In this document: positions 30,325 to 36,089 of the stretch, in pieces
Numbering within the stretch: position 1 is the first letter of the stretch
Layout of the letters: each line of letters starts with the position of its first letter
From: Faecalicatena fissicatena
Lineage (GTDB): Bacteria > Bacillota > Clostridia > Lachnospirales > Lachnospiraceae
Direction: 5' to 3'
Assembly: GCA_001028025.1 (NCBI GenBank)
Contig: LDAQ01000028.1
Coordinates: 1-36,342, forward strand
DNA: 36,342 nucleotides
Translations under genes and position numbers: made by a program
The notes under the pieces: model-generated
Database searches by the model: none
The model's input: the letters and a program-made list of their open reading frames with translations, nothing else
What the model was told of the DNA's origin: nothing

Positions 30325-32739
30325 CTATTTTTCTTTTGCCATTTCCGACTCTGCTGCAGAATCCATGTTTGATTTAACAACTTCCTCTTTTGGATTCTGA
30401 TTTGTGTCCTGTGTTCCTTCTTCAATATTAGGGTTCACGTTCAGCTTGACTTTTCCTTCTTCCATACAAATATACACATCATCCCCAGGAAGGATATCTC
30501 CCGAAAGCATTTTTTCAGCCACCACATCTTCCAGCTCTGACTGCACTGCTCTCTTCAAAGGCCTTGCACCATACTGCAGATTTACATACTTCTCTATCAG
30601 ATATTCATTTACATCCTCGCCAACATGAACCGTAATTCCCATTCCTTCACACCGCACAGACAGATCCTGGATCAGCAGGCCGATAATCGCGCTCATGTCC
30701 TCATGGTTCAGCTTTCTGAATACGATAATGTCATCAATACGGTTCAGGAACTCAGGCCGGAATACATGTTTGATCTCGGACAGAATCTCATTCTTAATCT
30801 CTTCATTGCTGCCCTGGTCACTTTCTTTCCCCGCAGAAAAACCAAGTTTACGGTGTATGTCATGATTCTGGACTCCCGCATTGGAGGTCATAATTAAAAC
30901 CGTATTCTTAAAGCTTACTCTTCTGCCTTTGGCATCCGTCATATGACCGTCTTCCAACACCTGAAGGAGCATATTGAACACATCCGGATGAGCCTTTTCA
31001 ATCTCATCAAATAATACGACTGAATACGGATTTCTCCGCACCTTCTCGCTCAGCTGCCCGCCGTCTTCAAAGCCTACATATCCCGGTGGGGAACCAATCA
31101 TCTTGGCTACAGAGTGCGGTTCCATATACTCGGACATGTCAAGACGGATAAATGCATCCGGCTTATCAAACATGAACTCTGCCAGTACCTTGCTCAGCTC
31201 TGTCTTGCCCACACCTGTGGGACCTAAGAACAGGAAAGAACCAATTGGTCTGTTGGGATTCTGAATTCCGGCGCGCCCTCTGCGCATTGCTTTCGCAATT
31301 GCCTTTACAGCCTGCTGCTGTCCTACAATCCGCTCTCCGATCATCTCTTCCAGCTTCAGCAGACGTGTGCCTTCATCGGCATTCACCTGCATAATGGGAA
31401 TTCCGGTCCACTGTGCAACTGTTCGTGCAATTTCATTACTTCCAATTTCAATAAATTGTACTTGTGGTGAATCGTCCTCCGGGGCTGCCAGTTCCGTACT
31501 GTCGGATCTGTCCAGGCAGACGGCCGCGGCTGTTTCGTCAATTAAATCAAGTGCCTTATCTGGAAGATAACGGTCATTAATATATCGTTTGGATAATTCT
31601 ACAGCGGCTTCCATCGCCTCCGGCATAAATTTAACCGAATGATGCTTCTCGTATCTGTCGATTACGCCGTTCAGTATTTCCAGACTTTCTTCCTCGGTCG
31701 GTTCTTCTACCTGAATCGGCTGGAAGCGCCGTTCAAGAGCTGCATCCTTCTCGATATATCTGCGGTATTCTTCTGTGGTCGTTGCACCGATAACCTGTAT
31801 CTCCCCGCGTGCCAGACAAGGCTTCAGAATATTGGCTGCATCAATTCCGCCCTCTGTTCCTCCGGCACCTACAATGGTATGGATCTCATCAATGAACAGA
31901 ATCACGTTCCCGGCATCTGTGATTTCCTGAATAATATGTTTTAACCGCTCTTCAAAATCGCCTCTGTACTTGCTTCCGGCAACAACGCTTGCCAGATCAA
32001 CAGCAACAACTCTTTTGTCCTTCATGATTCCCGGAACTTTTCCCTCTGCGATTGCAAGGGCAAATCCCTCTACGATTGCTGTTTTCCCGACTCCCGGAGC
32101 ACCAATTAGACAGGGGTTGTTCTTTCCCCAGCGACAGAGCGACTGTAGAAGCCTCCGGCTCTCATTTTCCCTGCCAATCAGAGGGCTTAACTTTCCTTCT
32201 CTTGCCATCTCGGTCAGATCGCGGCCGAATTGATCCAGAAGCTCTGTGCGTTTATGGATGCCGTTTGTCTTGGCCTCCTCTGTTTTTGCCAGTCCTATTT
32301 TCTTCCTCTTCATCTCTACGATCGTATCCACATATATGGAAGAAGGGTTCACCTGTGCGGCTTTAAAAAACCGCATAACAGAAAGTGTCTCGTCCTGCAG
32401 CATTGCCAGTAATATATGCTCTGCCCCGGTCAGTTCCGCCTGGAACCACGCTGCCTGCTTATGGCTCCTGTCCAGAATCTTTGTGCACTCTGGAGAATAG
32501 CTCCATGCCGTCTGAAGGATCGTAAGCCCGGTCGAGGGTACCCATTCCTCAATCATTGCTGTCACCAGCTGCTCATCTAATCCGCTTCTCTTTAATACAA
32601 ACTGAGTGATCCCAGTTTTTACCTTTGTTAATGCCAGCAAAATATGTTCTGTCCCCACGGTGACCTGACCCATATTTTTTGCTGCTTCTGCCGCTGTTGC
32701 AAGTACCTCTCTGGCAGTATTATCATAATAGGGACGCAT
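30325..32739 (-). CDS. ClpC-like AAA+ unfoldase lacking the middle domain
   Basis: A protein of about 804 residues with a double Clp N-domain (1-150), two AAA+ modules and a C-terminal D2-small domain. Module 1 has Walker A GAPGVGKT, Walker B VILFIDEIH; module 2 has GPTGVGKT and VVLFDEIEKAH. The loop RKLGFSAG contains the LGF tripeptide that docks ClpP. In ClpC the two modules are bridged by a coiled-coil middle domain that binds McsB or MecA; here about 30 residues (CLDRSDSTELAAPEDDSPQV in part) replace it. A ClpP-dependent unfoldase with altered adaptor control is inferred. The C-terminal tail is polar and acidic. The ATG at 32,739 is preferred to the upstream GTG because of its GAGGTG site. 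It follows the trigger-factor-like gene by 15 bases. Confidence 0.9.
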   Translation of the reverse strand: MRPYYDNTAREVLATAAEAAKNMGQVTVGTEHILLALTKVKTGITQFVLKRSGLDEQLVTAMIEEWVPSTGLTILQTAWSYSPECTKILDRSHKQAAWFQAELTGAEHILLAMLQDETLSVMRFFKAAQVNPSSIYVDTIVEMKRKKIGLAKTEEAKTNGIHKRTELLDQFGRDLTEMAREGKLSPLIGRENESRRLLQSLCRWGKNNPCLIGAPGVGKTAIVEGFALAIAEGKVPGIMKDKRVVAVDLASVVAGSKYRGDFEERLKHIIQEITDAGNVILFIDEIHTIVGAGGTEGGIDAANILKPCLARGEIQVIGATTTEEYRRYIEKDAALERRFQPIQVEEPTEEESLEILNGVIDRYEKHHSVKFMPEAMEAAVELSKRYINDRYLPDKALDLIDETAAAVCLDRSDSTELAAPEDDSPQVQFIEIGSNEIARTVAQWTGIPIMQVNADEGTRLLKLEEMIGERIVGQQQAVKAIAKAMRRGRAGIQNPNRPIGSFLFLGPTGVGKTELSKVLAEFMFDKPDAFIRLDMSEYMEPHSVAKMIGSPPGYVGFEDGGQLSEKVRRNPYSVVLFDEIEKAHPDVFNMLLQVLEDGHMTDAKGRRVSFKNTVLIMTSNAGVQNHDIHRKLGFSAGKESDQGSNEEIKNEILSEIKHVFRPEFLNRIDDIIVFRKLNHEDMSAIIGLLIQDLSVRCEGMGITVHVGEDVNEYLIEKYVNLQYGARPLKRAVQSELEDVVAEKMLSGDILPGDDVYICMEEGKVKLNVNPNIEEGTQDTNQNPKEEVVKSNMDSAAESEMAKEK

Positions 32740-32754
32740 CTCTATCACCTCGCT

Positions 32755-33267
32755 TTACTTTTCACAAACAGGTGCAGCCTCCACGGCATGTTCTGAAACA
32801 TAGTCCATTGCTTTTCTTACTAAAATGTCATTTCTCAGACGCTGTTCTTCTGCTCCCCGCATGATTTCTTTGATCTTCTTTTCATCAACAGGATATCTTA
32901 TGGTCAGCTTTTTAATCTCTTGGTCCACCTCCTGCTCCGTCACGGTAATGCTCTCCGCTTCTGCTATCGCCTCCAGGATCTTTCTGCCTTTCAGCTGTCT
33001 CTCGGCTATTTCCTGCATCTTCTTTACCAGTGCTTTCTCATCTGTATTGGAAGCCTGATAATACTGTTCAATAGACAGGCCCTGCTGGTTCAGACGAAGC
33101 GCATACTCCTCGGCCATTCTTTTCGCTCTGTCATTCACGCTTGTTTCAGATACCTTTACCTTCGAGCTGTCAACCAATGTATTGATAAGGTAATCTTCCT
33201 TCTCTTTCTTATCCATCTGAGCAGGAGTCTCCACTCCCTTATACTGACCAAGAACTATATCTTTCAT
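32755..33267 (-). CDS. free-standing trigger-factor C-terminal (chaperone) domain protein
   Basis: A 170-residue all-helical protein resembling the C-terminal SurA-like chaperone domain of trigger factor. The order is recognisable: MAEEYALRLNQQGLSIEQYYQ, a conserved LVKKMQEIAERQLKGRKILEA region in part (AERQLKGRKILEAIAEAE), ITVTEQEVDQEIKKL, and the terminal LRNDILVRKAMDYVSEHA, which matches trigger factor's last helices. The ribosome-binding and prolyl isomerase domains of trigger factor (about 430 residues) are absent, so it is not a housekeeping copy. The ATG at 33,267 is used; an upstream TTG gives a poorer fit. It should bind non-native protein. Lying between a TPR-like gene and a ClpC-like gene, it may hold substrates for the unfoldase. 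Confidence 0.8.
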   Translation of the reverse strand: MKDIVLGQYKGVETPAQMDKKEKEDYLINTLVDSSKVKVSETSVNDRAKRMAEEYALRLNQQGLSIEQYYQASNTDEKALVKKMQEIAERQLKGRKILEAIAEAESITVTEQEVDQEIKKLTIRYPVDEKKIKEIMRGAEEQRLRNDILVRKAMDYVSEHAVEAAPVCEK

Positions 33268-33273
33268 ATGCAA

Positions 33274-33666
33274 CTACTCCTTCTCTTCCTCAATCGACTT
33301 GATACTGTCAATAGATGCTTCGTAAATACTCAGGTTCGTCATCCCGCTCCGCTCCATCAGCTGAATGGCTTCTCTGTATTTACTCTCACTTTCCTCCCAT
33401 TTTTCCCACTGTTCGAAAAGTCTCGCCTGCTCGTAAATGATGACTGCGATTGCATTGTTCCGCTCCTGAATCCAACTTTTTGTAACCGCCGCAATCCCAT
33501 CCTGATCCACATCCGCGCCGCCGCACATAACACATCCCGGATCCGGCATAACTGACTGCTTCACTTCCTTCTCCTTATTTTCTAAATATACCCGTAAACC
33601 GTCGTAGTTGTCAAGTTCATAATAGTTAGCAATGTCCTGATAAAACTTCTTTTGATTTAATAACAT
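33274..33666 (-). CDS. small TPR-like protein with a CxxC pair, first gene of the proteostasis operon
   Basis: A 130-residue protein that I do not recognise by name. Residues about 1-30 are helical; a CxxC pair sits in PDPGCVMCGG near residues 43-49; the C-terminal half (ERNNAIAVIIYEQARLFEQW and then EESESKYREAIQLMERSG) reads as a TPR-type helical pair. It resembles a truncated member of the TPR family encoded at 23,944. The two cysteines are too few to bind a cluster alone but could bind zinc in a dimer or sense redox state. It has an AAAGGAG site and ends six bases before the trigger-factor-like gene. Role unknown; an adaptor for the ClpC-like protein is a plausible guess. Confidence 0.6.
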   Translation of the reverse strand: MLLNQKKFYQDIANYYELDNYDGLRVYLENKEKEVKQSVMPDPGCVMCGGADVDQDGIAAVTKSWIQERNNAIAVIIYEQARLFEQWEKWEESESKYREAIQLMERSGMTNLSIYEASIDSIKSIEEEKE

Positions 33667-33698
33667 GGTATTCTCCGCTCCTTTCTATAATTACGATT

Positions 33699-33740
33699 AG
33701 TGTAACCATAAGATGAAAAAAAGCCTAGTGAATATTGCAC
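33699..33740 (-). promoter_or_regulatory. promoter of the proteostasis operon with GTGCA-type operator
   Basis: On the minus strand the operator GTGCAATATTCAC (33,728-33,740) is followed by a -10 box TACACT (33,699-33,704), centre to centre 32.5 bases, which places the operator at about -41.5. No -35 box is visible. The same operator, spacing and -10 sequence occur at 35,850-35,891, and the operator core also precedes hpdB. Confidence 0.7.
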
Positions 33741-33761
33741 ACTTGAAAGGGGAGATGGGTC

Positions 33762-34046
33762 GCCTGCCAGAGAGGGAGACGGGGGCGGACGGAGGCGTAT
33801 ATCCTGTTTGAGATGCTGGCCGCGCGCTGAGCAGCAGTAAGAGGAAACACGCAAAATCAGCCGGCATCATACGCATTCACCGCCTACTCTGATGAGTAGA
33901 CGGCTCAGGCGTATTCAAAAGTTGATTCGGAATCAACTTTTGGCCGGCTGATTTTGCGTGTTTCCTCTAACTGCTGCTATGCTTGCTATATGCACTTCAA
34001 ACAGGATATACGCCTCCGTCCGCCCCCGTCTCCCTCTCTGGCAGGC
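33762..34046 (+). repeat. nested palindromic element E1 (104-nt inverted arms around a 77-nt two-hairpin head)
   Basis: Left arm 33,762-33,865 and right arm 33,943-34,046 are reverse complements. The outer 50 bases are perfect, a section of about 20 bases is unpaired, and the inner 34 have one mismatch. The head 33,866-33,942 holds hairpin B (ATACGC/GCGTAT outer stem at 33,869-33,914, CTACTC/GAGTAG inner stem, TGAT loop) and hairpin A (33,917-33,941, AAAAGTTGATTC around one G). It is noncoding, GC-rich and unlike its surroundings. Its 22-base distance from the proteostasis operator puts it directly upstream of that promoter. Confidence 0.92.
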
Positions 34047-34047
34047 T

Positions 34048-34254
34048 TGGCGCATCCGGCCGGGACGAAGAGCTAAATTTCAAGTGGGGGGCTATTGCGG
34101 GAACTGCGGATGGGAATGGCTGCGAGGTGCTGTTATTGCTCCGGCAGGTTGTCTGGTCCGTCCTTGTAGTTGAGCTGTTCCTTCTATATAATAATCATCC
34201 GCTGCTCCCGCCAGATTCCCCTCAAGTGAGCCGTCCTGCCGCCTTGATGCGCCA
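34048..34254. repeat. degenerate inverted-repeat element E3 between E1 and E2
   Basis: It begins TGGCGCATC and ends GATGCGCCA. Inside, GCGGGAACTGCGGATG (34,096-34,111) is matched by the complement of 34,196-34,211 (GCGGGAGCAGCGGATG) with two differences, and a CAAGTG/CACTTG region lies between. Arms have several gaps, so this is a decayed or more complex structure. Its ends coincide within a base or two with the ends of E1 and E2. The 84-base centre does not show the two-hairpin head clearly. Confidence 0.5.
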
Positions 34255-34504
34255 GACCTGGAAAACGGACATAGGGGTGTACGGATGCGTCTTTTGGCTG
34301 TTAGGCAGAGTTAAGGAAAAAGGAAGGAAAAACGCGGCAAAATCGGTGATTTCAAATCACCGATTTTCCTGGACCCAGCGCGCAAAGCCATCAGGGCTTT
34401 GCGTGATGTGTCCATGGTTGCCGCGTTTTTCCTTCCTTTTTTCCTTTACTCTGCCTTACAGTCAAAACCCGTATCCGTACACCCCTATGTCCGTTTTCCA
34501 GGTC
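34255..34504 (-). repeat. nested palindromic element E2 (86-nt inverted arms around a 77-nt two-hairpin head)
   Basis: Left arm 34,255-34,340 and right arm 34,418-34,504 are complementary with about six mismatches and one extra base. The head 34,341-34,417 is exactly 77 bases, as in E1. Hairpin A is AAAATCGGTGATTT, one C, then its complement (34,339-34,367). Hairpin B has a CGCAAAGCC/GGCTTTGCG stem (34,381-34,403). Read on the minus strand the order is B then A, as in E1 on the plus strand, so E2 is an inverted copy. Arm segments such as GGAAAnACGC and GGGG..G.ACGGA are shared with E1. Confidence 0.92.
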
Positions 34505-34890
34505 GTCCCTCATTCACCGCTAAAGCGCCTCACTCCTAAATCTCTATATTGAATTTTTCTTTTAGGAGTTCTTTCAAGCGTCCGCCAACCGGCTCTATTA
34601 CTACGTTATCTTCTGACACTTCTTTATACTCATCATTGATAAGTGTGCGGTACCCATCCTCTGTACGTATGTTTATAACCCGTATCCGTACACCCCTATG
34701 TCCGTTTTCCAGGTCGTCCCTCATTCACCGCTAAAGCGCCTCACTCCTAAATCTCTATATTGAATTTTTCTTTTAGGAGTTCTTTCAAGCGTCCGCCAAC
34801 CGGCTCTATTACTACGTTATCTTCTGACACTTCTTTATACTCATCATTGATAAGTGTGCGGTACCCATCCTCTGTACGTATGTTTATAAC
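34466..34890. repeat. exact tandem duplication, period 211 bp
   Basis: Copy 1 begins at 34,466 and copy 2 at 34,677; the sequence repeats without a visible difference until 34,890. Each unit contains the last ~39 bases of the E2 right arm, a short spacer, and the 3' end of the N-acetyltransferase gene. The identity suggests a recent event. The three-base overlap AAC at the junction fits slippage or short-homology recombination. Confidence 0.96.
34536..34676 (-). pseudogene. duplicated 3' fragment of the arylamine N-acetyltransferase gene
   Basis: This is the downstream copy of the last 47 codons of the N-acetyltransferase gene, beginning at VINIRTEDGYRTL and ending at the same NIEI stop. It has been separated from the rest of the gene by the 211-bp duplication and is preceded by palindrome sequence. 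A reading frame continues into the arm (MRDDLENGHRG), but this has no ribosome site. It is almost certainly non-functional. Confidence 0.85.
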
Positions 34891-35565
34891 GCGTAACGTA
34901 CAGAAACGCGCATCTTTACAGGTCGACTGAAAATAGTTCAAAAAGACAAAATCAGAACTAAAACATGCTACATCGGAAAACAGTATTTCTATTCTGTGCG
35001 TTGCATCTTCCTTTCCCACTTGCTGGCTGATGCGGGTTTTTCGATGAACTTCATACCACCCCTTTATACTGGGCAGAACTCGGAATGACTCTTTTTTATA
35101 GGTCTGCCACTCGTCGGTGTGAATCTTTAAAGCACCTGCAGGCATTGGACCTCCGAGGCCGCCGTCGCAGAAATATTCTTCACCATCAAGAGTTACAATT
35201 ATTGCTCTGTGATCCGCCCATGTCGTAAAGTCATCTGATCCCAATAAAACCCTTACAAAGCATAGTCTTGCATCATATCCTAGACTGATGAGCAGACGAT
35301 GTAATAACCCATTCAATTCCAGGCAGTATCCGCCTCTTTTTCCCCGAATAATTTTTTGAAATACATAATCAGGGTCAAGGCACACTTCCTTATGTAAATC
35401 AAAACTGTCTAAATTCTCAAATGGAAGTGAACATTGTTGACGATAGATTATCTCATCCAACGCTTCTTTGGCAGGTTGTTCCACCGGAGACACACCTATG
35501 CGATCCAGATATTCTTTGATTTCTTCCGGGGTAAACTTCTTAACATCTTCTTTTACTTCTCTCAT
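34747..35565 (-). CDS. nat: arylamine N-acetyltransferase
   Basis: A 272-residue N-acetyltransferase that moves acetyl from acetyl-CoA to an arylamine, hydrazine or hydroxylamine. The catalytic triad of the family is visible: Cys in RGKRGGYCLELNG, His in WADHRAI, and Asp in FCDGGLGG. Length and the N-terminal YLDRIGV are typical. The C-terminal 47 codons lie in copy 2 of the 211-bp duplication, leaving the gene intact. The ribosome site is weak. It is preceded by a long leader hairpin, a 32-codon reading frame and a GTGCA-type promoter, so it may be co-regulated with hpdBCA. In gut anaerobes this enzyme can modify aromatic amines and drugs such as 5-aminosalicylate; the native substrate is unknown. 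Confidence 0.93.
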   Translation of the reverse strand: MREVKEDVKKFTPEEIKEYLDRIGVSPVEQPAKEALDEIIYRQQCSLPFENLDSFDLHKEVCLDPDYVFQKIIRGKRGGYCLELNGLLHRLLISLGYDARLCFVRVLLGSDDFTTWADHRAIIVTLDGEEYFCDGGLGGPMPAGALKIHTDEWQTYKKESFRVLPSIKGWYEVHRKTRISQQVGKEDATHRIEILFSDVACFSSDFVFLNYFQSTCKDARFCTLRVINIRTEDGYRTLINDEYKEVSEDNVVIEPVGGRLKELLKEKFNIEI

Positions 35566-35592
35566 CTTCTGCTACCATCCCTTTCTCTGCCA

Positions 35593-35666
35593 GAGTATGT
35601 TTGATAATTCATGTGCCCAAATGAACAGGACGGTCAAGCGGGTGCTATGAATTATCAAGCACGCTC
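35593..35666 (-). promoter_or_regulatory. long hairpin in the N-acetyltransferase leader
   Basis: Two 20-base arms (35,593-35,612 and 35,647-35,666) are complementary, with a perfect 12-bp core TTGATAATTCAT/ATGAATTATCAA. The three outer differences are all transitions, some of which can form G-U pairs in RNA. The loop is 34 bases. There is no U-run, so this is not a simple terminator. A regulatory or RNA-stabilising role is possible. Confidence 0.65.
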
Positions 35667-35712
35667 TAATCTTATTTTATTGATCCTCTTTATAATAAAT
35701 GGCCGTTCCCAT

Positions 35713-35811
35713 TTATTTCTTCCCCCTGCTTTTGAGCATCAGGTACACCCCTATAAATACCAGAGCAATACCCGTTAGCTGCCGCCCCTGGAACAGGTTG
35801 TTACGAATCAT
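35713..35811 (-). CDS. 32-residue single-span membrane micropeptide (or gene-tail remnant)
   Basis: The frame encodes MIRNNLFQGRQLTGIALVFI followed by GVYLMLKSRGKK: a basic start, one membrane-length hydrophobic segment (about residues 12-26) and a basic end. Its sequence aligns with the C-terminal tail of the partial protein at 36,090: both contain MIR..L..G.QL.GI...FI.VYL.L. It lies just downstream of a GTGCA-type promoter. The ribosome site is weak (GGAAAGAGAG). It may be a functional small protein produced by duplication of a tail segment, or debris. A 6-bp hairpin ACCAGG/CCTGGT (35,829-35,846) sits at the predicted transcript start. Confidence 0.45.
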   Translation of the reverse strand: MIRNNLFQGRQLTGIALVFIGVYLMLKSRGKK

Positions 35812-35849
35812 CCAGGCTCTCTTTCCACACCAGGATATTACCTGGTTTT

Positions 35850-35891
35850 AGTGTAAGCATATATGCCCAAAATACCTAGTGAACATTGCAC
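35850..35891 (-). promoter_or_regulatory. GTGCA-type operator and -10 box upstream of the micropeptide/N-acetyltransferase unit
   Basis: On the minus strand the operator GTGCAATGTTCAC (35,879-35,891) is followed by TACACT (35,850-35,855), centre to centre 32.5 bases. Operator, adjoining TAGG, spacing and -10 box all match the promoter at 33,699-33,740. The paired arrangement indicates the same activator. Confidence 0.65.
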
Positions 35892-36028
35892 ATTTGAGAG
35901 GGAACGGGTAAAAATGAGGAGCGCTGCAGAGCGGGAGATGTACGAAAAAATATGTCTCCGTTTTATATTTGTCAATACGTAAAACAATACTTCTGTGTCA
36001 TATGGGAGGCATTTTTCGTATCCTTCCA
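35892..36028. other. intergenic stretch without supported gene
   Basis: This stretch lies between the operator at 35,879 and the terminator at 36,029. The beginning (TTTGAGAGGGAACGGG) resembles the sequence beside the proteostasis operator (CTTGAAAGGGGAGATGGG), suggesting that a longer block was duplicated. A minus-strand frame crosses it but spans the promoter and is not credible. Confidence 0.3.
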
Positions 36029-36058
36029 TAAAAAAGGCACTCAATTTCTCGAATGCCT
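36029..36058 (-). terminator. intrinsic terminator after the partial gene at the right edge
   Basis: In minus-strand RNA AGGCAUUC (36,051-36,058) pairs with GAGUGCCU (36,035-36,042), with one U-G pair and an eight-base loop, followed by six U residues. It lies 32 bases after the stop codon at 36,090. Confidence 0.8.
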
Positions 36059-36089
36059 AATGATATTTGCTGATATGTTCACACTGTTA

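Noticed and set aside
34100..34200. Possible remnant coding sequence inside E3 on the minus strand
   Set aside because: One short frame reads like protein (LNYKDGPDNLPEQ), but it is under 20 codons, lacks a start signal and overlaps the repeat structure.
33762..34504. CRISPR array or tandem repeat array
   Set aside because: The units are inverted repeats of different sequence, not short identical direct repeats with spacers, and no cas genes are present.
33762..34504. Integron attC sites
   Set aside because: attC sites are shorter imperfect palindromes with conserved terminal boxes and cassettes between them. Here the arms are long and nearly perfect, and no integrase or cassette gene is visible.
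33983..34552. 189-codon open frame on the plus strand across the palindromic region
   Set aside because: It crosses E1, E3 and E2 with no ribosome site, and the composition follows the inverted repeats. I treat it as a chance frame through noncoding DNA.
35838..36044. 68-codon minus-strand frame
   Set aside because: It spans the GTGCA-type operator and -10 box and begins near the terminator of the partial gene. There is no ribosome site or recognised sequence.
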